Assembly: GCA_016191875.1 (NCBI GenBank)
Contig: JACPVG010000029.1
Coordinates: 124,001 to 188,000, forward strand
From: Chloroflexota bacterium
GTDB lineage: Bacteria; Chloroflexota; Anaerolineae; Anaerolineales; UBA11579
Length of the DNA stretch: 64,000 nt
Direction of reading: 5' to 3'
Of this stretch, positions 33,636 through 42,503 are shown piece by piece. The notes beneath the pieces are model-generated. The model did no database searches, was not told the origin of the DNA, and saw nothing but the letters and a program-made list of their open reading frames with translations. A program made the position numbers and the translations under genes. The number at the start of each line of letters is the position of its first letter. The stretch's first letter is position 1.

Positions 33636-34210
33636 TGGCGGCGCATGCAGCGAATTATCTGACAAAGACGGCCAATAACCGCCTGGGTTTGTGGCTGTTC
33701 ATTTTGTCCGACTCGTTTGTCTTTGGCGGCCTGCTGGTGACGCGCTTTGTGCTGCTGGGCGACCAGCGCCCGGAATTGAGCCAGGGCCTTGGTCTGGCCG
33801 TGACTCTCATCCTCCTGCTAAGCAGCTTCTTTATGAACCGCGGCGAGGTGGAGATGGCGCACGGGAATCAGAAGGGTTTCGTGCGGAATACGACCATCAC
33901 GCTGGCGCTTGGCATCGCCTTCCTGATCGGCGTGGTCGGCGTGGAATGGCCCCTGGCAGCCGCGCACGGCCTGACGACCGACTCGAGCGCCGCCGGCGCC
34001 GTGTTCTACATCATGACCGGCTTCCACGCTTTCCATGTGCTGACAGGCGTGTTCTTGATGTATGTTGTCCTGCGATTGGGCCGCAAGGGTCACTTCACGG
34101 CCGAGAAGCACTGGCCGGTGGAGGCCGCGGCAGTCTACTGGCACTTCATTGATGTGGCCTGGATCTTCTTCTACCCGGCGCTCTACCTGATGGGGTTGGT
34201 TGCCGGCTAG
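33635..34210 (+). CDS. ctaE: Cytochrome c oxidase subunit III
   Basis: This 191-residue subunit III has five helices. ATG 33635 is preferred because it overlaps the previous stop and begins the conserved sequence (NRLGLWLFILSDSFVFGGLL). Typical features are the MTGFHAFHVLTGVFL helix and the final VYWHFIDVAWIFFYPALYL segment. It is of the short form, lacking the first two helices of mitochondrial subunit III, and supports proton uptake and stability of the catalytic core. Confidence 0.95.
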   Translation: MAAHAANYLTKTANNRLGLWLFILSDSFVFGGLLVTRFVLLGDQRPELSQGLGLAVTLILLLSSFFMNRGEVEMAHGNQKGFVRNTTITLALGIAFLIGVVGVEWPLAAAHGLTTDSSAAGAVFYIMTGFHAFHVLTGVFLMYVVLRLGRKGHFTAEKHWPVEAAAVYWHFIDVAWIFFYPALYLMGLVAG

Positions 34211-34304
34211 CCTGATTGGCCGCATTACCTGATGGAGGAGGGTTTGCCGATGCAGCCAGTATTCGGCAGACCCTTTCTTTTTCGATGGTGGACAGGAGCT
34301 TTCG

Positions 34305-34913
34305 ATGAAAGGCCGTGCTGTTTGGGTGATTGCCGCGCTGGTCGGGTTGGGGGTGTTGGCCGCACTGGCGGCGCGGTTGACCTCGGCTGCCAATTACAGA
34401 TTTCAGGGTTCGGTCATCGAGCCGGCCCTGGCGGCGCAGGACTTCTCGCTCCAGAGAACGGATGGAGGCCTGTTCCGGCTCAGCGAACTACGCGGCAGGG
34501 TGGTCGTGATGTTCTTCGGCTACACCAACTGCCCGGATATCTGCCCGACCACGATGGCGGACTTTCGCGTTGTGGAAACCGCCCTGGGGCCGGATTCCAG
34601 CCAGATTCAGTTTGTGTTCATCACCGTGGACCCGGGACGAGATACGGCCGAGGTTGCCCAGCGTTACGCTGAAGCCTTCAGCCCGACGTTCATCGGTCTG
34701 AGCGGCAGCGAGGCAGAACTTACCCCGATCTGGCAGGCGTATTACGTTTACGGTTCACCGCCGGGAAGCGCGGGTGGTGGATACACGGTGGAACATACGA
34801 CCCGCGTTATCGTGGTGGACAAGGCCGGCAACTTTCGAATGACTTTCCCGTACGGCCTGGGGCCCGGCGCAATGGAGAGTGACCTGCGCTATTTGATCAA
34901 GGAAGATCAGTAA
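34305..34913 (+). CDS. SCO1/SenC-family copper chaperone
   Basis: This 202-residue thioredoxin-fold protein has an N-terminal membrane anchor. It delivers copper to, or reduces, the CuA site of subunit II. The copper ligands C76-x3-C80 lie in GYTNCPDICPTTM, and the distant histidine is in YTVEHTTRVIV (near 165). ACAGGAGC precedes ATG 34305. It follows ctaE in the same operon; the 94-base gap between them contains no credible gene. Confidence 0.95.
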   Translation: MKGRAVWVIAALVGLGVLAALAARLTSAANYRFQGSVIEPALAAQDFSLQRTDGGLFRLSELRGRVVVMFFGYTNCPDICPTTMADFRVVETALGPDSSQIQFVFITVDPGRDTAEVAQRYAEAFSPTFIGLSGSEAELTPIWQAYYVYGSPPGSAGGGYTVEHTTRVIVVDKAGNFRMTFPYGLGPGAMESDLRYLIKEDQ

Positions 34914-34940
34914 GTCTGTCCCTTCAATGAGAATCTAAAG

Positions 34941-35453
34941 ATGAACCGAGAAAACCTATATCCGTATCTGCGACGCCTTGCTATCGCGTTCGTGCTTTCA
35001 CTGGTGGGCGCGTTCCTGGTGAGCGAAATTGCCTTTCGCTTGCAGCCCAACAACGTGGACCGCGCTCCGCAGGCGATCGAATTGGTGATTCCGCCCGGCA
35101 CGGCGGATGCCGTCGCACGCGGCGAGGCGGTTCCGACCATCCCGGAAGAACTCGTCTTTGTCCTGGGCGATGTCCTCACTGTGGTGAATCAGGATACGGT
35201 CACGCATGAACTGGGGCCGCTGCTCATCCCGGCAGGCACATCCGCCAGCATGCCGATGGACCATGCCGACAACATCGCCGTGAGTTGCTCCTTTCGACCT
35301 TCAGCCTACCTGGGGCTGGAGGTCAAAGAACCAACCACGCTGAAGACGCGGCTGCTGGGATTGTCGTTTGCTGTGCCACCAACCACGCTGATGGTGTTTC
35401 TCTATAGCCTGGCGGCGCGACCCATCGCACCGCGCCGCGACGGGGACGAATGA
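34941..35453 (+). CDS. Cupredoxin-like membrane-anchored protein of the oxidase operon
   Basis: This 170-residue protein has an N-terminal helix (10-30), an extracytoplasmic domain (about 45-130) and a C-terminal helix (about 138-158). The middle part reads VLGDVLTVVNQDTVTHELGP and then ADNIAVSCSFRP. The layout (a hydrophobic strand ending in N-x-D, His89, and Cys116 on a late strand) recalls cupredoxins. The usual second His and Met after the Cys are not evident, so type-1 copper binding is uncertain. Placement between sco and surf1 suggests a copper-transfer or assembly role. Its stop overlaps the surf1 ATG (ATGA). Confidence 0.6.
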   Translation: MNRENLYPYLRRLAIAFVLSLVGAFLVSEIAFRLQPNNVDRAPQAIELVIPPGTADAVARGEAVPTIPEELVFVLGDVLTVVNQDTVTHELGPLLIPAGTSASMPMDHADNIAVSCSFRPSAYLGLEVKEPTTLKTRLLGLSFAVPPTTLMVFLYSLAARPIAPRRDGDE

Positions 35454-36250
35454 AGCTTATTGCCCGACTTTTCAGCCGCCAATGGCTGTTTGCCACGCTG
35501 CTGGCAGCGGCCGGCTGCGCGGCGATGGCGCGCCTGGGAATCTGGCAACTGGACCGGCTTGCCCAGCGGCGCGAATTCAATGCCCGCGCCCTGGCCTGGG
35601 TGGATGCCCCGCCGCTTGAACTCGAGGCGGAGAGCCTGGAGAACGACCTGTTCAACATGGAATACCGCCCGGCGGTGGTGACCGGCGACTACGTCTTTGA
35701 AGAGCAGGTGGCGCTCAAGAACAGGCAGTTCGGCCCGCAACTGGGTGTCGTGCTGCTGACTCCGCTGCGAATCGCCGGGACAGATATGGCGGTGCTGGTG
35801 GCGCGCGGTTGGATCCCCCAGGAGGATGCCAACCCGGATGCCTGGAGCACGTACGACCAGATCGGCGAGGTGATCGTGCGGGGCGTGCTCAGGCGAAGCG
35901 AATCGGAAGGCGATTTTGGCGGACTGGTTGACCCGACGCCATCGCCGGGTCAGGGACGACTGGACCTTTGGAATTCTGTCAATGTGGCGCGCATCGCCGG
36001 GCAGGCCGGGCTTCCCCTTTTGACCGATGTCTATGTACAATTGATTCCAGATGCGGAGACTGCCGTGAGTCTCCCATACCCCCTGCCGCTGGAGCTCGAA
36101 ATCAGCGAAGGGCCGCACGCGGGCTATGCGGCGCAGTGGTTCATATTCGCGGTGATCCTGGCCATTGGCTATCCGTTCTACGTATTGCGCCAGGAGCGTT
36201 GGGAACATCGCGAGGCCGTGGAGGAGCCGGCTGATCTGCCGGAAGGATGA
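35450..36250 (+). CDS. SURF1-family cytochrome oxidase assembly protein
   Basis: This 266-residue protein with helices at both ends assists heme a insertion into subunit I. The N-terminal signature RLGIWQLDRLAQR and the C-terminal GYAAQWFIFAVILAIGYPFY match SURF1/Shy1. The loop domain contains ARGWIPQEDANPD, also typical. It overlaps its neighbours by four bases on each side (35450-35453 and 36247-36250), so cupredoxin-like protein, SURF1 and the heme synthase fusion are made together. Confidence 0.92.
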   Translation: MKLIARLFSRQWLFATLLAAAGCAAMARLGIWQLDRLAQRREFNARALAWVDAPPLELEAESLENDLFNMEYRPAVVTGDYVFEEQVALKNRQFGPQLGVVLLTPLRIAGTDMAVLVARGWIPQEDANPDAWSTYDQIGEVIVRGVLRRSESEGDFGGLVDPTPSPGQGRLDLWNSVNVARIAGQAGLPLLTDVYVQLIPDAETAVSLPYPLPLELEISEGPHAGYAAQWFIFAVILAIGYPFYVLRQERWEHREAVEEPADLPEG

Positions 36251-38058
36251 CCAACCAGAATCCAAACCAGTTAAGTCAAATCGGAAAAACGCGCTACCTG
36301 CTGCTGTGGTCCTGCATTGTGCTGTTCCTGGCCATTGTAAGCGGCGGGGTCGTGCGCGTGACGGGATCGGCCTGCCCGGACTGGCCCACCTGCTACGGGA
36401 GCTGGCTGCCACCGCTGGACGGGCCGGCCGCATTCGACTACATCCACCGGCTGGCAGTGGCGCTGAGCGCCCCGCTTCTGCTAATCGCTGCCGCCGGAGG
36501 TTGGACCTGGGCGCGGCGGGCCAGGTTAATCAACCTCCCGGTCTGGCTGGCGCTGGCACTGGTGGCGCTCCAGGCCGTGTTGGGCAGCACGCTGCGGGGC
36601 GACTTAGTGGCATGGGATTCGACGCTGCACTTTGGGCTGGCGCTCCTGGCGCTGGGACTGGTCGTCCTGGCGACGATCACGGCCTTTGTGCTGCATCATT
36701 CGCCAGAGCAGCCCGCGCGGCTGGCCTTCCGCAGTGGGTTTGCGCGGAGTGCGTTGGCCTTTTTCGGTATCTTGTTCGCGGTACTGGTCAGCGGCGCAGC
36801 GGTAAGCGCCATGCGCGGCGAGATCGCCTGTTTCGGCAGGCTGTTGTGCGCCGGCGCGCTACCCCCGACCGATCCGACCGGCTGGATCTACATTGGCCAT
36901 CAGCTGGCGGTTGGGATTACGGCGGTCTATGCGCTGGTCTTCATGGGACGCGCCTGGCGAACCCAGCGAACGCAACGGGCAATCCTCTCGGCCGCGACGA
37001 TAGCGGTGGTGCTTTTCTTCACCCAGGCGGAGTTGGGTGTGTTGAAAACCGTGCGAGCCGGTTCGCTAGACCTGCTGGGTCTGCACACCGTGACCGCAGC
37101 CGCCTTGTGGGCCGCGGCGGTTGTGCTGGTAGCGTTTGTGGGGCTATATGCCCGCAGCGAGGAAGAGGAGGCCGAGGAAGCCGCCTGGCCGCTGGAGTGG
37201 AAGCAGCGGCTGAAAGATCTGTTCGCGCTGACAAAGCCGATCATCGTCATCCTGTTGTTGGTGACGACTTATGGCGGCATGGTTATCGGCGCAAAGGCCA
37301 TCCCTTCGCTGAGCCTGACATTCTGGACCTTGCTGGGCGGCGCGCTGGCGGCCGGGGGTTCCGGGGCGGTGAACCAGTACATCGATCGGAGCGTGGACCA
37401 GCGAATGACGCGGACGGCCAAGCGACCCATCGCGGCGGGGCGCATAACACCGGCGGAAGGCATCGCCTATGGGTTCGGGTTGCTGGTTATTGCATTCTTT
37501 CTGATGGCCGGATTCGTCAATCTACTGGCGGCCCTGCTCAGCCTGGCGGGCATGTTGTACTATGTGGTGCTGTACAGCATCTATCTGAAAACGACGACAG
37601 TTCAGAACATCGTCATCGGCGGCGGGGCGGGGGCCATCCCGCCGCTGGTGGGCTGGGCGGCGGCTACGGGCCGGCTGGATGTGCCAGCCTTGCTGCTGTT
37701 TGCCATCATCTTCATGTGGACGCCGCCGCATTTCTGGGCGCTGGCGATCGTGCGCGCCAGCGATTACGCCCGGGCGGGCATCCCGATGCTGCCAGTGGTG
37801 CGCGGCGAGAAGGAAACGCGTCGCCAGGTGTTCATCTATACGGTTGAACTGGTGGCGCTCACCCTATTGATGTGGTTCTTCAAATTCGCCGGAGTCTTCT
37901 ACCTGGTGTGTGCGCTGATCCTTGGGGGATATCTCATCTACACCGCCTGGCGCGTATGGCGGGTGGGCGGCAACAAGCTCGCCTGGCAGATGTATCGCTA
38001 TTCAAGCATGTATCTGGCGCTTTTGTTTCTGGCGATGATGGTGGACGCTCTCATCTGA
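36247..38058 (+). CDS. ctaA/ctaB: Heme A synthase (CtaA) fused to heme O synthase (CtaB)
   Basis: This 603-residue polytopic membrane fusion contains both heme A synthesis steps. Residues 1-300 are CtaA/COX15-like, with eight helices. They include VRVTGSACPDWPTCYGSW, a C-x5-C pair, DYIHRLAVAL and a distal QAELGVLKTVRAG / GLHTVTAA with ligand histidines. Residues 318-603 are CtaB/COX10-like, with NQYIDRSVDQRMTRTAKRP (the Asp-rich prenyl-diphosphate motif) and WTPPHFWALAIVRASDYARA. CtaB farnesylates heme B to heme O, and CtaA then oxidises heme O to heme A, so the fusion would channel the intermediate. It is the last gene of the oxidase operon. Confidence 0.95.
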   Translation: MTNQNPNQLSQIGKTRYLLLWSCIVLFLAIVSGGVVRVTGSACPDWPTCYGSWLPPLDGPAAFDYIHRLAVALSAPLLLIAAAGGWTWARRARLINLPVWLALALVALQAVLGSTLRGDLVAWDSTLHFGLALLALGLVVLATITAFVLHHSPEQPARLAFRSGFARSALAFFGILFAVLVSGAAVSAMRGEIACFGRLLCAGALPPTDPTGWIYIGHQLAVGITAVYALVFMGRAWRTQRTQRAILSAATIAVVLFFTQAELGVLKTVRAGSLDLLGLHTVTAAALWAAAVVLVAFVGLYARSEEEEAEEAAWPLEWKQRLKDLFALTKPIIVILLLVTTYGGMVIGAKAIPSLSLTFWTLLGGALAAGGSGAVNQYIDRSVDQRMTRTAKRPIAAGRITPAEGIAYGFGLLVIAFFLMAGFVNLLAALLSLAGMLYYVVLYSIYLKTTTVQNIVIGGGAGAIPPLVGWAAATGRLDVPALLLFAIIFMWTPPHFWALAIVRASDYARAGIPMLPVVRGEKETRRQVFIYTVELVALTLLMWFFKFAGVFYLVCALILGGYLIYTAWRVWRVGGNKLAWQMYRYSSMYLALLFLAMMVDALI

Positions 38059-38068
38059 GGGGAGGTTG

Positions 38069-38095
38069 AGCGGCCAAGAAAGAGGCTGGGCCGCT
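38069..38095. terminator. Stem-loop between convergent ctaAB and L,D-transpeptidase genes
   Basis: AGCGGCC (38069-38075) and GGCCGCT (38089-38095) form a 7-bp stem. There is no strong T run on either side, so it is a weak or Rho-assisted terminator at best. Confidence 0.4.
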
Positions 38096-39158
38096 AAACG
38101 ACGTCCACCTGCGTGCCGAAGCCGGCGCGATACCACTGCTGCGGCTCGATGACGGGGGTCAGCCAACGATAGAGCCACTTGGCCTCGTCCAAGCGCATGT
38201 TCACACAACCGTGACTCATTTCGTTCCCGTAATTGTCGTGCCAGTAGGTGCCGTGGAAGGCCACGCCCGTATCCTCAAAAAAGGACACCCACGGGACTCC
38301 GGGCAGTTCGTAGGCCTGGATGTCGGCCGTGAGTTTGCCATCGCCCATGTGGCGCACCGGGACTTTGAGATGCACATTGAACCTGCCACGCGGCGTGGCG
38401 GTTGAGACGCCATTCGAGGTGGGCAGCAAGTTGGGAATGCCGGTGGCGATCTCAGTGTGGAGGACGACTTCGCCGCCTTCAAAAGCGGTCAGAGACTGAT
38501 GCTTGATGCTGACGGTGACGCGTTTTTCGTGCGGCGGCACATCGGCCGCCAGCGGAGTGAGTTCTTCGGGCGAGATGAAGCGGGCGTGCCGGGCGGAGAT
38601 CCAATAGGGAAGTTTCAGCAGGTCGTCGGTGATCTCGTACCACATTTCGCCGTCCGGCCCGCTGTCGATATCAGTCACCCAATGTACGGAGCCGTAATAC
38701 AGGCGGTACAGATTCTCCCAGCCATAGAACTTCGTGTTCCTGAGCGATTGTGTAGCGGGCACCATGATCTCGGCCAGTTGCCCGCCCTCGGGGATGCTGT
38801 AATTAGGGGTCTGGGGCTGGTCCTGCACCGGCTGGAGATAGGCGGTATGGATGTAGCCCTCAGGGATGCGGTACCAGCGCGGATTGAACTGCGGGCCATA
38901 GGGGGACACCAGGCGCTCGTGGACGGCAAGCAGCGTATCCCGGCTGAGGCGGCCAACCTCATCGCTGGAATAGGATGGTTCCTTATAGACCTTTACTTCG
39001 CTTACCGTCACGCGCACAACGCCCAGGCCAAGCGGGTGGTTGAACACCGCCGGGTCGTAGAGATCGTAATCGCCCAGGTGGGGTCTGAAGGCCAGGCCGC
39101 CTACGGCGGCGGCGCTGATCTTCAGGAATTCGCGCCGGGAAAGTGGGTCAGGGGTCAT
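38094..39158 (-). CDS. L,D-transpeptidase (YkuD) with Tat signal
   Basis: This 354-residue exported protein makes 3-3 peptidoglycan cross-links or attaches proteins to murein. The N-terminus SRREFLKISAAAVGGLAF has the twin-arginine motif. The YkuD domain (about residues 210-345) carries FHGTYWHDNYGNEMSHGCVN with the catalytic cysteine and histidine. The region of about 45-110 resembles an SH3-like wall-binding unit (VRVTVSEVKVYKEPSY). The gene is convergent with ctaAB, overlapping the stem-loop at 38069-38095. Confidence 0.9.
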   Translation of the reverse strand: MTPDPLSRREFLKISAAAVGGLAFRPHLGDYDLYDPAVFNHPLGLGVVRVTVSEVKVYKEPSYSSDEVGRLSRDTLLAVHERLVSPYGPQFNPRWYRIPEGYIHTAYLQPVQDQPQTPNYSIPEGGQLAEIMVPATQSLRNTKFYGWENLYRLYYGSVHWVTDIDSGPDGEMWYEITDDLLKLPYWISARHARFISPEELTPLAADVPPHEKRVTVSIKHQSLTAFEGGEVVLHTEIATGIPNLLPTSNGVSTATPRGRFNVHLKVPVRHMGDGKLTADIQAYELPGVPWVSFFEDTGVAFHGTYWHDNYGNEMSHGCVNMRLDEAKWLYRWLTPVIEPQQWYRAGFGTQVDVV

Positions 39159-39256
39159 TGGAATGCAAGACGAATGCGGCGAAGGAGCCGTTACGTTATG
39201 GATGGTTGTGCGAGCCGGGAATCATGCCGGCTTTGGAGCCGACCTGCCGCAATGGC

Positions 39257-39925
39257 TCAGGGGGCGGGCTCGAGAGCCAGCGCGCCAGTAGCCTTTGCAT
39301 GGGCCTGTCCCATCAGGTGGCCGTAAACCGCCAGCCCGAACGGGGTTGTAATCAAGACTCCGATGAAGCAGGCGATCACGCCGACCGAAGCGATCAGATT
39401 GGAAAGAAAGCCACCCGCCAACGCGGTCAGCAGGAAACCGCCGGCATTCTTTTTGAAAAGTCCAAAGGCAAGGTTGGGGCGGAGGAGTTCGCCGAAGCCG
39501 CGCCCTTCAGCGACCAGGCCTGGCAGCGGCAGCAAGAGCAGGGCGAGCGCGATGAAATACAGGCTGTACATGCCGCTGGCACAGATCAGGACTACCGTGT
39601 TGAGGGTCTGGGCCGTATCGAAATCCAGGTTCTGCCCGGAAAGCGCGACAACGGCAAGCGCGCAGCCAATCAACAGAAAGGCCGGCAGCATCCAGACGAG
39701 GCCAACCCCGACCAACTTCAGCCCTTTCATGAAGTACCCGCCTATGTCTTCCCAACCCGGCAGCGGCTCGGCGTGATTACTGGACACGCGGTGGATAGTT
39801 TCTACCCACCAGCCCACTACGATTGGGGTCGTGAATCCCAGTAGAAGGAACAGACCGCCCATTGCAAGTTTTTTGAACCAGTTCTTGTCGGCGGTGACGA
39901 ACGAAAGCGCCTTGCCAAAGTCCAT
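39257..39925 (-). CDS. DUF4013 membrane protein
   Basis: This 222-residue protein has six or so hydrophobic helices and the DUF4013 signature LPGWEDIGGYFMKGLKLVGV near residue 55. The amphipathic second half alternates glycine-rich helices (FLLTALAGGFLSNLIASVGV). AGGAG precedes ATG 39925, and a TACACT -10-like box lies about 30 bases upstream of that. Members are widespread in Chloroflexota and archaea and are of unknown function; a membrane-organising or transport role is only a guess. Confidence 0.75.
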   Translation of the reverse strand: MDFGKALSFVTADKNWFKKLAMGGLFLLLGFTTPIVVGWWVETIHRVSSNHAEPLPGWEDIGGYFMKGLKLVGVGLVWMLPAFLLIGCALAVVALSGQNLDFDTAQTLNTVVLICASGMYSLYFIALALLLLPLPGLVAEGRGFGELLRPNLAFGLFKKNAGGFLLTALAGGFLSNLIASVGVIACFIGVLITTPFGLAVYGHLMGQAHAKATGALALEPAP

Positions 39926-40044
39926 AACAGTTGCTCCTGTGGTCGAGTTATGCTGAGTGTAGCACAGCCTCCGAGCCGCTACAAGCGGTCATTCAAGAGG
40001 ATTTGTTATAATCCCGCCGTTGTCACGAAAGAAAACCCACTCTG

Positions 40045-41022
40045 ATGATCCCAGACTTAGATATCCTGACCGGCCTGAAGGCCGTCCTCATCCTGGCGCT
40101 GGCAGGAATGCTGGCCAGCCTATGGGGCGGGGTGCGTACCCTGCAAACGGCGCGCACGCTTCCCTACTTCCGCATGCGCCGCAACCGGCTGCTGACCGGC
40201 TGGCGCCTGGTGGGGCTCTCGTTTGTTCTGGGATTGACGGCGCTCGTCGTCCAGGTGATGGGTGAACCGGTGGCGTATGATCTTTTCACGCTATCGGCAA
40301 CCCCTTCACAGACGCCAACCCTCACGCTGGTTCCGAGCATCACGCTTTCGCCCACCCTCACGCTCTCGCCAACGATCACGGAAACTCCCGCTGAAACCCA
40401 TACGCCCACGGCCACTCCGACGGCATACATCCCGCTGGCGGTGGAGGCTCAATTCACCAGCCTGGTGACGCCTAACCCCGATTCGGTATTCAGCCCGCTG
40501 ACGTTTGCGCAGGGGCTGGACGCCCTCTACCGTCCCATTCGAGAGGCGACCGAATTCGCCAACCCGGTTGGCAAGCTCTATGCGCTGTTCAGTTATGACC
40601 GGATGCAGGATGGGGTTCAGTGGACGGCGCTGTGGTATCGGGAAGGCGTGCTGATCTACTATGAGACGAAGCCGTGGGATGGCGGCACCGGAGGCCTGGG
40701 TTATTCGGACTGGGCGCCGGAGCCGGAAGAGTGGCTGCCGGGACGATACCAGGTGCAGGTATTCGTGGGCATGGAAATCAAGACGCAAGGCGAGTTCGTG
40801 GTGCTCGGCGAGCCCTCCACGCGCACGCCCACGCCGACCGCCACCGCCACGGCCACGCCGACGGCGACCATTACACCTACGTGGACACCCTGGCCAACCT
40901 GGACGATCACAGCGACTGCATCGCCCTGGCCGACCGCCACGCCGATAACGCCCTCAGCTACCTGGACGCCCTGGCCGACCCAGACCCGCACGAATACGCC
41001 AACCCCGTGGGGCGGGTACTGA
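40045..41022 (+). CDS. Membrane protein with Thr/Pro-rich low-complexity linkers
   Basis: This 325-residue protein has two N-terminal helices (about 8-26 and 52-72). A T/P/S-rich linker follows (about 85-135), then a globular extracellular domain (about 140-255), and a second T/P-rich tail (about 260-325) with PTPTATATATPTATITPTWT. The globular part (FAQGLDALYRPIREATEFAN, then VQWTALWYREGVLIYYETKP) resembles carbohydrate- or ligand-binding beta domains but has no known active site. TATAAT at 40007-40012 is the probable -10 element. The low-complexity DNA at 40840-41010 comes from the threonine/proline coding and is not a separate repeat. Confidence 0.65.
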   Translation: MIPDLDILTGLKAVLILALAGMLASLWGGVRTLQTARTLPYFRMRRNRLLTGWRLVGLSFVLGLTALVVQVMGEPVAYDLFTLSATPSQTPTLTLVPSITLSPTLTLSPTITETPAETHTPTATPTAYIPLAVEAQFTSLVTPNPDSVFSPLTFAQGLDALYRPIREATEFANPVGKLYALFSYDRMQDGVQWTALWYREGVLIYYETKPWDGGTGGLGYSDWAPEPEEWLPGRYQVQVFVGMEIKTQGEFVVLGEPSTRTPTPTATATATPTATITPTWTPWPTWTITATASPWPTATPITPSATWTPWPTQTRTNTPTPWGGY

Positions 41023-41025
41023 CCC

Positions 41026-41754
41026 ATGCGAAACGTGGCGACGCTGGCAGGCATCTTCCGTTACCCGGTGAAAGGAATGCGTGGGCAGGTCCTGGAGCGG
41101 GCCAACCTGGGCTGGCACGGCCTGGCGGGTGATCGCCGCTTCGCATTCTTGGACGGGGAAGACGACCGTAGTGGGTTTCCCTGGCTTACGGGCCGCAAGT
41201 CACCCGGAATGGTCCTCTACCAGGCCGCGTTCGCAGGTGAAGAGGACGAAGGTCCGCCGCAAATTGTGACGGTCACCAACGCGCAGGGCGACAGCCATCA
41301 CCTGAACTCTGAGGCCCTGCTTGCCGAATTGACCGGTCTGTTTGGGCGAACCCCGCAACTGTTCCGGATGAAACGCGGCTGTTTTGACAGCATGCCGGTC
41401 TCCCTGATCAGCCGCTCCACGGTTGCGGGGATCGGCGAACAGGTGGAAATGGAGCTGGACGCGCGTAGATTCCGCCCGAATCTGTTGATTGACATCCTGC
41501 CGGGTCTGGCGGAGCGGGAAGAAGATTGGATGGATGGGCTGCTGGTCTTTGGAGAGCGGGAAGACAGCCCGCGGCTGCGTCTGAACCGGCCGAACAAGCG
41601 CTGCGTGATGATCACCCTCGACCCCGAGACAGGGGCCGCCGCTCCGGTGATCCTCAAATACGTGGCCCGGTCGCGAGACGAATGCGCCGGGGTGTACAGC
41701 TCCGTCGAAAAACCGGGTGCATTGATAGCCGGGGAGTCAATTTTTCTCATCTGA
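41026..41754 (+). CDS. MOSC-domain protein
   Basis: This 242-residue protein has an N-terminal MOSC_N barrel (IFRYPVKGMRGQVLERANLG, GLAGDRRFAFLD) and a C-terminal MOSC domain (RFRPNLLIDI, LNRPNKRCVMITLDPETG). The conserved Cys in N-K-R-C-x-x-x is the sulfur or molybdenum-cofactor ligand in mARC and MOSC proteins. It may carry Moco and reduce N-hydroxylated compounds, or transfer sulfur. It starts three bases after the preceding gene. A functional link with the moeA genes 14 kb away is possible. Confidence 0.85.
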   Translation: MRNVATLAGIFRYPVKGMRGQVLERANLGWHGLAGDRRFAFLDGEDDRSGFPWLTGRKSPGMVLYQAAFAGEEDEGPPQIVTVTNAQGDSHHLNSEALLAELTGLFGRTPQLFRMKRGCFDSMPVSLISRSTVAGIGEQVEMELDARRFRPNLLIDILPGLAEREEDWMDGLLVFGEREDSPRLRLNRPNKRCVMITLDPETGAAAPVILKYVARSRDECAGVYSSVEKPGALIAGESIFLI

Positions 41755-41897
41755 TGCCTACGCTCACAGCACAGGGGACTGACCAATGGGCGGGACAAGA
41801 CATACGCCTCATTTCCAACAGGGCACCTGACCCTTTCTAACCGCTTTCAAGAGGCATAGGCTTGGTATGGACGTCTCTCTAAGGCTGGAGGTGCTCT

Positions 41898-42347
41898 GTG
41901 TTTAAGACCATATTGATCCCCCTGGATGGCTCGACTCGAGCCGAGAAGATTCTTCCCCTGGTAGAGGAATTGGCCCGGGTAACTCAGAGCAGATTGCTGC
42001 TTCTGCAAATTGTGGTGCCTGTCTACTACGTCATGGACCCCCAAGTCTCCTACGTGGATATTAACCTTGAGCAAACCAAGTTTCTGGAAGAGGAAGCCAG
42101 AGAATACCTTGAAGGAGTATGCGCAAAGTTGAGCGCCACGGGACTGAGCGCGGAAGCCCTGGTGCGGCAGGGACCTGTCGTGGAAACGATCATCGATGTG
42201 GCGCAAGAAACCTCTGCCGATGTCATCGCGATGGCAAGCCACGGGCGTACGGGCCTGGCGAGGGTTTTCTACGGCGGCGTGGCCGCAGGCGTGCTCCAGA
42301 AGGTGGATCGGCCGCTGCTGCTCATTCGCTCGCGCGATGACGATTAG
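41898..42347 (+). CDS. Universal stress protein (UspA family)
   Basis: A single UspA domain of 149 residues. It starts with TILIPLDGSTRAEKILPLVE and ends with VIAMASHGRTGLARVFYGGVA, which fits the ATP-binding pattern G-x2-G-x9-G. GTG 41898 has GGAGG ten bases upstream. The 143 bases between it and the MOSC gene hold no recognisable gene. The function is nucleotide-binding stress response, with unknown details. Confidence 0.9.
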   Translation: MFKTILIPLDGSTRAEKILPLVEELARVTQSRLLLLQIVVPVYYVMDPQVSYVDINLEQTKFLEEEAREYLEGVCAKLSATGLSAEALVRQGPVVETIIDVAQETSADVIAMASHGRTGLARVFYGGVAAGVLQKVDRPLLLIRSRDDD

Positions 42348-42438
42348 GATGGGATTTGGGGCGACGGCCTGCGGAACATATCCTCCTCCTGATGGCGGAT
42401 GGCGATTTTAGCGGCACAGATTAGAATTGGAACACATT

Positions 42439-42458
42439 CCCCGGGAACTTTTCCGGGG
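42439..42458. other. Stem-loop in the leader of the SIMPL gene
   Basis: CCCCGGGAA and TTCCGGGG pair with one bulge around a three-base loop. A TAGAAT element lies just upstream at 42422-42427. There is no T run, so it may be an mRNA-stabilising leader hairpin or a weak terminator of the upstream gene. Confidence 0.35.
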
Positions 42459-42503
42459 CCCACATCGTCATTGTTGAAACTTTGAGGAAAGGATGATTTA
42501 TCT

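Noticed and set aside
34232-34672. Plus-strand frame of 146 codons over the sco gene
   Set aside because: It is an out-of-frame shadow of sco; the real protein has all copper ligands and a good ribosome binding site.
40840-41010. Repetitive ACGCC/ACGGCC-like DNA resembling a tandem repeat
   Set aside because: It encodes the threonine/proline-rich tail of the protein at 40045-41022; the repeat is at the protein level.
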